Assembly (NCBI GenBank): GCA_019055375.1 | Contig: JAHQIW010000113.1 | Coordinates: 1-64,000, forward strand | Length of the DNA: 64,000 nucleotides | Direction of reading: 5' to 3' | Source: Parelaphostrongylus tenuis | Lineage: Eukaryota; Nematoda; Chromadorea; Rhabditida; Metastrongylidae | In this document: positions 1 through 11,700 of the stretch, in pieces | Layout: every line of letters begins with the position of its first letter | Numbering within the stretch: position 1 is the stretch's first letter | Program-made: the position numbers and the translations under genes | The notes under the pieces: model-generated | Databases searched by the model: none | The model's input: only the letters and a program-made list of their open reading frames with translations | What the model was told of the DNA's origin: nothing

Positions 1-590
1 ATATACGCTATTGGCAGTAATTCTTCTCAACTTGCCAAGAGCATACTGTTCCTCGTCACTTTATTTTCTATAATGAGAGCGAAGGTCGCTGAAGAAGCCC
101 TCTGGTGATGAAGAACTGGCCGAACACACGCCTCGTTTAGCTCAAGTGTCAGCCACGAGGATAGATCCGTAATCGAAAAACATCGAAAAGAGCGATGAGA
201 AGCATTCCAAGCGTGGACGATGTATAAATCGATACACACGTTTTTATCAGATATTCAGAGTAGACTGTACTTAACACGCACATGCACAAACCTCACTTGT
301 CCTATTGTTTCGTTACGTCTTGTAGGTGGTGTATCACGTCATATGAAGACTACACCGGAACTGGGTAGGACTGGAGTTCGGGCATGTCTGATGACGTATA
401 GGTCGCGGTCCATATTAGACATATGCGTGATGGCATGAAGTGGTGTGGTGATGCAAGACGGCCTTATTCGAATTATGTCGATACACACACCGAAAGGTAA
501 CCTCTATGGTGATGAAGCTCGTATGGTAGGGATTTCTCAGCTTATTATAAGTCTAGACATATGGTCGAGAGAAATCGTGGTAGTTACGTT
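1..590. other. No gene recognised
   Basis: Short open frames occur on both strands, but none has splice signals, a domain or a composition that looks coding. I see no repeat that I can match elsewhere in the window. Confidence 0.5.
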
Positions 591-1059
591 TGCTTAGCTC
601 TAGCAGCCCGCGTGTTCGGAGGAGGTCACCAACGGAAGGTTTCTCGAACTTGATTCCAAAAAAATATTTTTTTCAAGTAGTTCACAAGGATCAAAGAAAC
701 CTTGATTTGAAGTATTTCACCGTCTGCCTGGATACAATTCTTATAAAGCTCCGGGCAACCAATCAATTCCGCACTTTCGGCAGTCAATATTTTGTCACAA
801 GACGAGCTCCAACAAAGGAGCCGTCACGTTCGGGAAGTTCAGTCGCAACTTACTACTTTAATAAGTTTCACTTGCGTGACACAATTGGGGCAACGGATTC
901 CGACTTTGTTTAACCCAGTGATTTGGTTCGATGATTTTCCAATGTTCCAGGCGAGCAGTCTCCGTGAAGATTTCAAAGATGCAGAGCAAAGAAATGGGCG
1001 CAAGCGGCAATTTTTTATTTCCGCAAAATCTCACACACACAAACCTGAAGAGAACAAGC

Positions 1060-1870
1060 AGTAAAGAAATTTGCATAATTTGCGCAAGCTCATTCTTCGT
1101 CGTCATCGTTGCTCTTCGTTATTCTCGAACAGAGATTGTCACCCATTAAATGAGAAGTGGATCTTTCTTTCAAGAGCCAGCGTCGTCTCTTAAAACCAGT
1201 GGTTGTCCATCAGGTCTGTAAGGAAACACCACACACCCCGAGGACGAAATCGTTTTGCCCGCCGAAAAGCATGGTCATCTTTCTGGGCCGAAAAGTGGGC
1301 CGATGTCAGTTGGGACTATTTTTGCACAAGTCCGGTCAGACTATCAGTGCTGAGCAATATTGTCAGCAAGTGCACGCATTGCAATTTAAGCAATTTCTAA
1401 CTGGTCACTAGCTCGACAGTCGCCCAATGTCATTTTGTGCCTTCATGGACAGTGCCAAGGCCCACCACGTTGGCAAGAAAACCAGGATAGGAAGGTTCGA
1501 CGATTTTGGGGCTGTGAAGCACTTCGGTCCATCACCCCCCCCCCCCGTAGTTCGCCTGACCTCTCTGCCGTCCGATGTTCCATCGGCTTGCGATCAGTAG
1601 AGCAACTGGTTGGACAAGAAGAAGATTTTAATGACACTGCAATCCATTTTGCTTCCAGTTTTGATCTGTTTGGTTTGCATAGAAGAATTAATTTTGGAGT
1701 TTGATAAATGCGGAATTGAATTTTTTTGTGTGTTGCCGGAAATGTTTGTGCCCAGAAATTGTCAATCCAGGCAGACGGAGAATTGTATTCAATTTAATGT
1801 TATATTGGCTACTATTCGATCACTTGGAACAAGAAATTTTTGATATTTCGGAATTGGGGGAGTTTCGGAA
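1060..1870 (+). pseudogene. mariner-family transposase, decayed
   Basis: This is a broken copy of a mariner (Tc1/mariner superfamily) DDD transposase, which would cut and paste its own element. Reading across frames, the family landmarks appear in order: the first catalytic block at 1149-1160 reads NEKW in place of DEKW, then a KSGQTISAEQYCQQ stretch (1330-1370), then DSAKAHH at 1448-1468 in place of the usual HDNARPH, then SPDLS from 1552. The first catalytic aspartate is an asparagine here. The two later aspartate codons start 110 bases apart, whereas D(34)D spacing needs 105; a run of C residues near 1535-1546 between them is a likely slippage site. There are in-frame stops (for example TAA near 1191) and at least two frame changes. 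It cannot encode an active enzyme. I could not place the terminal inverted repeats, so the ends are approximate; the N-terminal half may begin as early as about 640. Confidence 0.75.
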
Positions 1871-3960
1871 ACTTAGTTTGAAATAAGGAAACACGTACTG
1901 CTTGAAGGAGGGGAGCGTTGTTTCATTGGATATTACAGCCATGATTGTACGACGGTGAGCCGGTTGACCACTATCGGTTCGCTTGCGAGGGAATGAGGGG
2001 TAGAAGCCGCGTAAGCTGGGTACAACAGAACAGGATATGATCCCTCTGGGCTCGCTTACTCCGCTGTGTTAGCCTGATGTGTGTGCATCTGCGAGCCTTT
2101 CTTTTAGTCATAGCGGTTGGTACCTACACTCTTTCAAGTGAATATCACCCCTCGTTTTGACCAAATATTCGTGGCAGATTAAAAGGCGCGTGCAGGTTTA
2201 GATTCGGTCAATCCAGATGATATTTCCCGCTTCAGTCACTTGAATATTGGAAAACAGCTAATAGCGTTCTTAAAATTGACAGGGTGTTGCTACCCAGTGA
2301 GGGAGCACAGATGGCAAAACTTTCTTTTATATCCATTCTTATAGCCAGTTAAGCTATGAGATATGAAAACGGTTACTCGACTGTGTGAATACTGCTATTA
2401 ATGCCTCCACTCTGATCTAAAGCGACTTTAAAACTGCCCACGACCCGTGTAAGCGACAACTACAACAAACATGTAGGACATGAGAATAGCTGAATCCTCA
2501 ACTAGCATCAAAACTGAGCCCAACTCATTTAAGAGTTAATTTAGTACCGAAAAGTCGCAGATGGATATCCCACTATTCACAAGAGGCATGACAGCTGCTT
2601 AAGGTGGTGCGTGGCGGACACGAGAAAAAACTTCCAGTTAAGCTGATGATCTTCGCAAAATCAGAAACCATTCACCGGCTCGAGCCTAGCAAAAGTTTAA
2701 AACATGATACACCGCACCGATTAAGTCGCCTGCGCCAAAGCGAGCATCTACCAATAATGACCTGTACTAGTGATCCTTACATGGCCCGTGAGGAACATGG
2801 TTGTGCAGTCTTCAGCTCTTGTCTGACAGACACCCACAGGAAAAACAAAGGGCGTGACAGGACAGCCACCTATTCCAACGCGGTCCATGGCACCATTAGC
2901 CTGGTGGAATGGATTGATGAAGTTGTCTCGCATGGGGCCCAAAATGTATCTTGTGACGTCTCAATAACGAACTTCGTTTGTTCAAGGCCTCGTGTCATCC
3001 TACGAGGAGTTACCCAGTAGAATGCCTACCGGCCAGTCGTACTAAAAGAGCCCTGCATACAATGCGCGGCATCATGACGGCATACGCATTTCTGTTGGTT
3101 GTCTTCTGGAAAGTAGTCCAAATTGGACATGAGTAAAGTTAAGGGTGTTTTTGCTTCAGGAGAGTGTGCCACCGTGGGAATTAAGAGCGCCTCACTGGTC
3201 CCCTAGTTAAGCCTAAATCAGATAGACATGAAAAGAAATGTTGAGTTTTTGTTCACAGAGGGGGGCCAATCACCTGACATATCCCTCAAAATTGCTTCCC
3301 CCCTGTCAATTTTACTCACACTTGTCCGCAGTGGTCTTTTCGTGTGTCGTTCTTAATTGCACCGCAACGACAGTTATCGTTGTCTGTACTTGTGATTGTA
3401 ACCATTCAATGTTATACACCTACCATAGTGCGTTTGAACCAATTTCTTCCTCTTACATAGCGTCAGCACATCGTTATGTGTCCGTGGGAGTTATTCAATT
3501 GAGATCCTTCGAGTAGACAGGAAGACCAATAAATACTTGTGCTGCCTATGAACGCACTTTGCTGCTGTGTGAACGATACTGATCTGTTGTAAATGGTGTG
3601 CACATGGCAGAAAAGCACCGTATTTGGTGTTTGAAAATCCCCTTTCTGCGTCCACGAGGGATCGCGTGCATTATATACTTCCTATCCAGAAGATGCCTTA
3701 AACAGTAGTGTTGTACCTGGGTGAAGAAGTTTTTTGAGACTAAGCGAATGAAGGAGCACGCTAGGGTTCCGCAACAACTTCAAAAGTGCGTCTCTCATGC
3801 CGCTTATCCCCGACTGTAGGATTGTCGTTGTGAACCATTGTTGACCTTCAAGTGTGCGACTGTGATATTGATTTATCCACAGACTGGAACCCTATCTCAC
3901 GATTGAATAGCAATCTATTATTTAAAACCGCTATTTTTGCGCCGTTGTGATGGTGCCAGC
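1871..3960. other. No gene recognised; one 138-codon open frame
   Basis: The longest frame is 2604-3020 on the plus strand (138 codons). It has no motif I know, no hydrophobic signal segment and no convincing splice sites, and could be chance or decayed transposon sequence. The rest holds nothing I can support. Confidence 0.4.
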
Positions 3961-3963
3961 ACA

Positions 3964-4213
3964 TATACCCAGTGATGCGGAGTGATGTGCAAAAACTTCT
4001 GCGGCAGCTGGGGCTCGAACCGTCAACGGTATGGAACGCTCAGTCTGCGGCTGATAGATAAATGCGTTGTAGCGTAGAAAGAGTGGTAGGCAAAATGGCG
4101 TCAATAGTGCAAACGAGTTAGAGCACACGCTCCCGGATAGAGTAAGATGTGAGTTCGAAACCCCCCCCTCCCCTGGCGCAAAAGTTTTTGCACATCACTC
4201 TGCGTCCTGGGTA
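3964..4213. repeat. Inverted repeat with tRNA-like arms
   Basis: Two arms of about 60 bp (3964-4021 and 4151-4213) are inverted copies, sharing the core GTGATGTGCAAAAACTT. The inner part of each arm carries a tRNA-like B box (GAGTTCGAAAC at 4151-4161; its inverted counterpart CTCGAACC near 4014). An A-box-like GAGTTAGAGCACACGC lies at 4115-4130. This looks like a small fold-back element built from two tRNA-derived units. No intact cloverleaf can be drawn. Confidence 0.55.
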
Positions 4214-7200
4214 TCGCACGATTTTTGTTTGTACTTTTGAAGATGCTGCCTGAGTCTCTAAGAGTCTATTTGGACTCCGTAACTGCTATAAATGGTCGTT
4301 CTAGTCTACGAAAATATCAATGAAACGCTCCATTCTCCATGGTTAAGTAATCTCCGTGTGATAAATCACACTACAGGTGAGTGAAAGATTTACACATAGT
4401 GTCTCGAAACCCCTCCGAGTCCTACGCTTCTTCCTAGTATAGTCTGTAATCCTTCTGACCAAGCTGATCAGATTGCCAATATTATTATCAGGACCATGCT
4501 TATTAATCTCACTTGCAATGATCTCATAAAGGAATTTAATGGACCAGATAAAAGTTTTTCCATTTACTTTTCTTGTGTTAACCAGTTTTTGACTACACCT
4601 CGCGATGGTCATTGTGAATTAGTCCCCACCTCATCACTGCCAAATCCTTTATGGATGACGTTCTGAGTTTCTCCGATATTGGGCGAGCGTAGATAAATAA
4701 CAGAAGCTTCAATTTCTTGAAATTTATTTAGACGGGCCAGCAATAGAACTGAAGCCATAATAGAGATATGAAGTCATTGAATCTGACAAAATTAATCACG
4801 ATATCAAAAAGGATAAAGTAGGTGAGTCTCCGAACTATTTACACGAAATATGAGCTCAAAATAAGCAGTTGGCCTGCTAATTGAAAAGTTTTTTTACACT
4901 TGAGTGTTTCGTTAGAAGGTACAATGAATTTAATCTGTAGCTCTTTGTAAAAGACGCAGGAGAGAAACTGGATATCCCCAATTTATCCTTGAATTGTCAG
5001 ACTTCAAACAATTGTGGACGAGTTCCACTTACAGTCGTAACTTGATGATAAATGCAGTAGTAATAGCGAATTGATTTCGGGAAGGATAGTAGTTCGAATC
5101 AGTTGTTAGTTCCAAATAGTTGCTGATTCGAAGAAGAAAACTCGACTTTATATTAGTTAGACTCTTGTTAGTGGTCGTCACAGCAAAGACTCTCGAGTTC
5201 GAGATAAATCGTTTAGCAATGGCAACAGTGCATTACTTACGAGTTATGCAAATAGTTCCAAGTTATAGACTGTAGTAGAGTGCTTGAGCCGTATGACCTC
5301 TCAGGCAAGGACAAGCACAAGGCTGCCCGAATCGGGAGGGCGTAACTAGGAAAGCTAAGCATTGTAGAACTGCATATGTTCACCCGCAAATGAAACTGCA
5401 AGTTTTACTGGACGTGCGTGTGCATGACACAGAGTTGTGTGATGCCCGATTTATGAAAACGCATGCAGCTAACCACCTGCTTAGTTACGATTGAGGAAGC
5501 GGTGCAATAGCTTTACAACAATTTTATGTGAATTCGGATGACAAGATAGCGTCGCTATCTATGAAGATCGTATCGATACTACTAATTTCCAAACAAATTT
5601 TAGTCTGATTAGGAATTTAGTTGGCTAGACAAGACATTATCTGTAGTGTTTTGAAGGCTGCTTCAGAGCTCCCTAAGATCAACACTACCTATGAGCTAAT
5701 AACTACGTCGCTGAATATGATTGGAATGAAGCTGGTTCATTACTAGCTGGGCTCTAGAAGGAGATATCGAGTCTTTCTGCACACGGTAAATCGACACCAA
5801 GAAGCATGTGCTGGCTGCGACGGAGCAGTAAACCATCACGAAAACAGTCCGGAATCGCTTCAGTGAAGGAAACATTGTAGATTACGGTCCCGCATTGAGC
5901 TAACTTCAGTTACCGTCTTACTCTTTTCTACCATCAATCATGATAAGCATTAAGAACACCCGCTATTATGTTATAAAACTATAAAGGCAAATTAAAATTT
6001 GGTCCTGACAGTTCTTGATCGTTGAAAAAATTATATAAGTCCGTAACGCTTCTAATTTTTTCAGCTGTGTGACTTATTATCTTATGTTGTAATCAGTCTT
6101 ATAACTTTTGCGCTCCTCAGAAAGGTCCCACTTAAGATCTTAGGTAAGGATTTTGGGTTGAGATTTAATTCTGAAAGTTAGTTGAAAACAAACGGAGTGA
6201 AGAGTAGAGTCGTGTTTAACAATCCAAACATTGAGTATAGTTATCCCGCTGAGTTCTGAGTGGCACAAGTTGTCACCTTTTGCCGCGACGCGCCCCTCAA
6301 ACGCTGAAATATTGTATTCTTGCGCGCTGAAATGGATTTTGAGAATTTATTTGTTGAATTGAGGTATTGAGGAGGCATGTGAAAGATGGCTACAGCAGAA
6401 GAGCTTCTGCGAAAAGTTTTTTCTTAAATGCAAAGAGCGCCTATGTGCCGAAAAATTTCCAATGTGCTAAGATGCTAAGCTTGATCTGTGAAACACCTTC
6501 ATACTAAGTTCTACTAACAAAAAGCGAATACGTTCTGGTTTGGCACCTCTAGTACTAAACTTAGTTTCGGCTTCATGTCAAGCCTCATAAACAGTGCGTG
6601 CCTTTTGGTATAAGCGAGTCCCTAAACTATGTTATTGGATTATAATGTTTGAAGCGAGGTCTCAAAGCAGTCGATGGGAATGGTATTGCCATATGCGTTT
6701 TGTTAGCCACAAGCTTGACTGTGAATCACTACATCACGGGAGGTCTTTCACTCGACGGTAGTGTTACATGTTCGCCTCCTATTCCCTTATATATGGGAGT
6801 CGGTTGAATCAAAGTCACGTGCTACTGATGGCGCTTGATACGAAAGAACAGTCGATAAAAAGATGATGTGTTGGCCTATGAAGTGTGTTGATTTTTTTGG
6901 AACATATGCAGAGTATTTTGATCTTGAGCGGCCGTAATCGCTTCAAAAATAGGTTCATGCTGAAGAGACTTCTATAGACGAATTTTCAGTGGAAAGAACA
7001 CCCAAATTTCCTGAAAATTCCTACTTTTAATCACGATTTGTGTGGAATGTGGTAGTATTCTGTAAATCGCACTAGTGTGTTGCTTTTCGGAAAGGAGCTT
7101 TTTTCATAGATTATCACTAGTCCTTCGATAGCTTGAGAATTGCAAACTTCCACACAGTGGCTTGGTTTCCAAAAAACCTTCATAATACATTCTACTAATA

Positions 7201-7325
7201 CAAGGATTAAGTTTCACTTATGTAATGCGTTGTTTCAACTTTTAATAATTATGTGGTATAACATGGTGAAATTTTGATGCCAAACACTTATTTCTGCAGC
7301 AAAAAATCAGTTTATATCAAAGAAC
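4214..7325. other. No gene or recognisable repeat
   Basis: About 3.1 kb rich in stop codons in all frames. Only one short frame (minus, 4343-4612) exceeds 80 codons and it has no recognisable domain. It may be intergenic or belong to an upstream intron of the plus-strand gene that starts to show exons at 8730. Confidence 0.5.
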
Positions 7326-7790
7326 TTTTGAGTGCTGTGCAAAAACATGGCCTCAGGTGAGAATCAAACCCGCTTTCATCCTATCCGGGACGCGGTGCTC
7401 TACCACCAAAGCACCGAGATACATTTGCCCAACCACTATGAAACATCATAACACTGTGAAAAAGGCGGCAAAATAATGGAAATCTGGATTATTACTTATT
7501 ACAATGATTGTCACCTCAACTGGTTCATAAAGCAAAATCGCATATACGACCAAACTTGCTAAAGGTGGTGGCTGACAGCTAACACTGAGATGTTGAAGAA
7601 TGAGGGGTCGGGAAAGGTGCATCGATGGTGTAGTGGTAGAGCACGCGTCCACGGATAGGATGGAACGGCGGTCGATTCCCGCTTGAGAGCCATATTTTCG
7701 CTCACCACTCAATTCTCTTAAGAATTTACGAAACATCCTAACATTGCGAAAAAGGCAGTAAGAACAGTAGAAATTTGGCATAAAGAACTT
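7326..7790. repeat. Composite tRNA-like repeat, two units
   Basis: A tRNA-like unit on the minus strand (about 7355-7425, B box GGTTTGATTCTC, A-box-like TTTGGTGGTAGAGCACC) is followed by a facing unit on the plus strand (7619-7692, A box TGGTGTAGTGG, B box GGTCGATTCCC). Each is followed by a direct repeat of about 50 bp: 7440-7487 and 7731-7780, both beginning GAAACATC and containing AAAAAGGC. The arrangement suggests a tRNA-derived short element that duplicated and partly inverted. Confidence 0.5.
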
Positions 7791-8729
7791 TTTCACATAT
7801 TTCAGAAAAAAAACGCTTAGTTGCCTCAGAACATTTACATTCTAGTGGGAGATCATACATACATGAGAAAATAAAATGTTTCCAGGTTTACAGCGACGGA
7901 AATGCTCACAGTTGCGTTTAAGTGAATATATAAAAGCCCATGGAACAATGTTTTCCTAATACTTCACAAAATCTCAACTCTTCAGGTACCCTAATCTTGG
8001 GTATCATATTTAACAAGCAATTCATTGTTATGATGATTTTCAATGATTCAACCAGGATTAACTTCATTAAAGTCTCTTCTATTTTATTCTAGCATGGTTT
8101 GTGATTGAAATATCTTTAATAGGGATAAAAATTTGAATTCCATTAGAAAAGCAACAATATTGTCCTTATAACGCACTATGCTCGCCGGGTGTATGTGCTT
8201 CCCGCCACACAAGAGCTCAACATACGGCTCAAGGAAATGAACATTTTCAACTTAATCAATTAGATTTCTATGCGGCATCGATTGAATTTCACATATTACC
8301 TTCCATCGTTTGCATCATCACTTTATTTGACTCGTATTACAGTTTCTTATCGTGCGAGTCCCAGTACTAGCATTAAATTCATTTCCTCTCCTCTGATTGA
8401 GGACTTGTCTACTTCATGAACGTCGTGGAGTACTGGATAAGCAGATCTCTTTGCAATTTCGAGATTAACCAGTGTGGGCGTTCGCTATCGAATGAAGGAA
8501 GAAGGTTTGGGGAAGGGCGGGGGTTGGGGATCAACAACGCCAGAGCACCCTACTCCTCATCTACGCGTAAGAATTTACTAGAGAGTTTCCAATAAGTTTT
8601 ACGACTTCTTCTTGAGGTTCTTCCGCGAAAATTGCGTTTTTTATAACATTCAGGTTGCTTCCGTAATCCCTAGTGTTTTTCGTTTCTGCTGAAATTTTTT
8701 TCTAATAATGTTTATGTCCTATATTTCAG
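7791..8729. other. Intron or upstream DNA, nothing recognised
   Basis: AT-rich DNA leading into the splice acceptor of the exon at 8730 (TATATTTCAG). The exon begins in phase 1, so at least one earlier coding exon must exist, but I could not find it with confidence. Confidence 0.5.
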
Positions 8730-11700
8730 TGTTCAAAGTTTATGACGACGATTTCCTTGAGAACACTTCGGAGACTGAACTAGAAAAGTTAGTACAGGCG
8801 GCTGGAGGAGAACCTAATCACTGTATGGACATGTTTTACGTGCACCATGAGGGCCTTGAGAATGAGGAAGGTAAGTGCACTTCAATTTGTCATATCGGTA
8901 ATAAAATTAAAAGTAAAGAGATGCGTCATGCATTCGACTTCATTCACTGTAACGGTATGTAATACATATTGGTCTAAATTCTATTCGTTTTTATTCGACT
9001 GCTTTATAAAAGCCGCTCAAAAAGTAATTCATCTTAACAACATATTTCAAGCCATTGGTGAGGTATATAATGGCACCCTTACAATGCTAGGACGAGCGTT
9101 TCAACCTTTAGTCCTCAATAGTAGCATGGGAATTTCGGACTATGCCCCTACATATGAAGTAATCGACGACGAATTAGTTAGTCATTTGACATGTAGTGAT
9201 ATGCTATCACTGCAATATAGGATAATCTTCTTATCTTGCGGGCAGTGACTAATTCGACGTCAATCGCTCTATGAGTAGGGGGTTACTACCGTATAAGGAA
9301 TTGGCTGACCGAAGGACACCGTGCTAGCGATACTGCCAAACGGGCCGAAACGTACGTTCACCACTAGTTAAGTGCTCAGACAGACCTCATGAAAGGCTTT
9401 AAATGTTGTCAGGGCACATCCTGAATTGATTATCATAGAACCGCAGGTTTAACCTCGCCTGAGCATATTGCAGGGTAGTTTCTGACCACTGCGTTAGAGG
9501 TGTTTTTGTAAAATATGGAGCTCCAATTAGTTACGTTCTCTCCTTGAAACTCGCATTTCTAATCTTCTTGTCCAATTTTGATTCGCCTCATCAATTTTCG
9601 TTCCTATTTACTGTTCGCTTTCTACGTATACTCTTCCGGACCCTCAAAGATATCACAAAGATTTAAGTTGAGTCTATTCCTACTCGATGTTATGTAAAAG
9701 TGATATAAAGCTCCTAGCATTGATCAATTTCTAACAGAAGTGCCATGCATGCACCCCTCATGGAGCAGCGCAGGGGTGGGTAAGTGCAAATTTCGCTTAT
9801 AAAATGACTGTCAGTGACCTTTCGATGTATTAGATCACTTTAAAATCACTGCTGTTGTCCTTAAAAAGAACTTAGATACCCCTTCGTATACTCTGGAAGT
9901 ACAAAAGACTCAGCGATTCAAGAATGAAACCAATCCAGTGATCCTGTTGTATGTGTCTGCACAGCATCTCTAGCTACTGTGCTGCGCTCATCTCTGTGCT
10001 CGCCATTGTACGTGAACTGGTGGTAGCTGGAGCAATCCACTAGCTGATCGGACCTCCAAATGGGTTACCGTCTCATCGTGGCTAGAAGGTGTTCCTAGGT
10101 GTCCGGACTGAGAAGCACAGCGATGGTTCAACACCTTACCCCCTTACTCCCTCACCACCCAAGTTGAGAAGTAGTCCAACGTTTTTCATCTAGATAGCTC
10201 AGCTAAGAGTACAACCATACCAGGAATGACCGACGTCCTGGTAGCTACTAGTCACAAGGTGGCGATCCCTCTGATCCACAAGGGCCGGCGACTGCCTGGT
10301 GTGGTGAGGATCCGATGGGGGCCTAACTGGGCTGACCTTGTGACTTCACGAAACAAAAAAAAAACCGGCCAAATCAGCAAGAAATTCCTGCCTCAATATC
10401 CTGCACACTGAGTGCTCCCGTCTATGACGTCGGGCATGAGACGATCGGTGAGGTGCGATGAATTTTCAGGTTACCGGTAAGGGACAAAACAAACACGTCC
10501 ACGACACGCCAACATTAGAACAGTCTGTTTATAGATCCTTTCATTATTATTTGAGCCAACATGTCATGTGGTCTGGTAAGGGCTCTTGTACAGCCCAAGA
10601 CACGTGTTTCGTCGTCCTTACAGAATCATCAGCCGGGCAGAACTCGTTGTCTGTCGATCTTTTTATAGTCAGTTCTCTCGGGAGCGTTTACACTCCTTAT
10701 AGAGAGTTGTCGACGAGTCTGTTTATACACGCTAACATTAGAAAAGTCTCTCTAGACGATGACCTTTACTTGATCGCGGTACAAGAAACGAAAAACGGAA
10801 AACAGACGTAAGAATATTGAACGACGGAACTCTTGTTATTCGTGGAGCGTAGTTCCCGACAAGAAATGTCGGAGCGTCTGCTTTGACGCTCCCCCTCCCA
10901 TCTAGTCATTTTGTACGAACTCCCATCACAGCGCCTGTCTATCCTGCGCCTACAACTTTGGCCTTAGAAAAGAGTCACTATCATCAACTGCTATTCACGA
11001 AACTTGTACATCTGCTGAAAGTAAAATAGGAGCGTTTGACAGCATGTTGGAGGGATTATGCGCACTACGAGTTGCTTGTTGATTGTCTTGAAACTTGTGC
11101 TAGATTAGCATCAGTTTTCCAAACCGAGAGCTTTGATCGCATCTCCACTATCATCAAGAAATTGCTAGAAAAAAATCGAAGCTGATCTTTCTGCAACACA
11201 CCTAACTAGGCTGATAATCAATATGGGCTGTAGAAGATCATTCCAAGGAAATCACCTGGATCGGTGTAAGCAGAAAAATTTGTTAGAAGCATCACGCATC
11301 ACACAAACGACCTAGTCTGCAGAAACACTGCCGAGATTCCTACATTTATTATGTTTCGCTATACACCCTTGTGAATAGAGATGAGATCAATACTACGTCT
11401 CGCCGTGATTTGGAGTTCATAACGGAAAACTGTTATGACAATCTTTTGCGTTTCACAACCTTCGCCTCGGACCCCCAATTCTCCACTGATGAGAAAACCA
11501 CCCAGTATTCCACCATCTAAAGTTTAAGTTGCGATTAGTAGAATGTAAAGGGGCACAATTCAAGAAAATGATATCACTTCCAGTTTCCTCAAAGTTGGTG
11601 CCCACAATATGCATGCACTTTTCGCGAGACATATGATATATCCTTGAAGGAAAAAATCGTAAACCAGTAGAGGACTTCGTGCACATTCTTCTTACGTAAG

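Noticed and set aside
2604..3020. 138-codon plus-strand frame
   Set aside because: No motif, no splice signals and no match inside the window; kept only as a remark.
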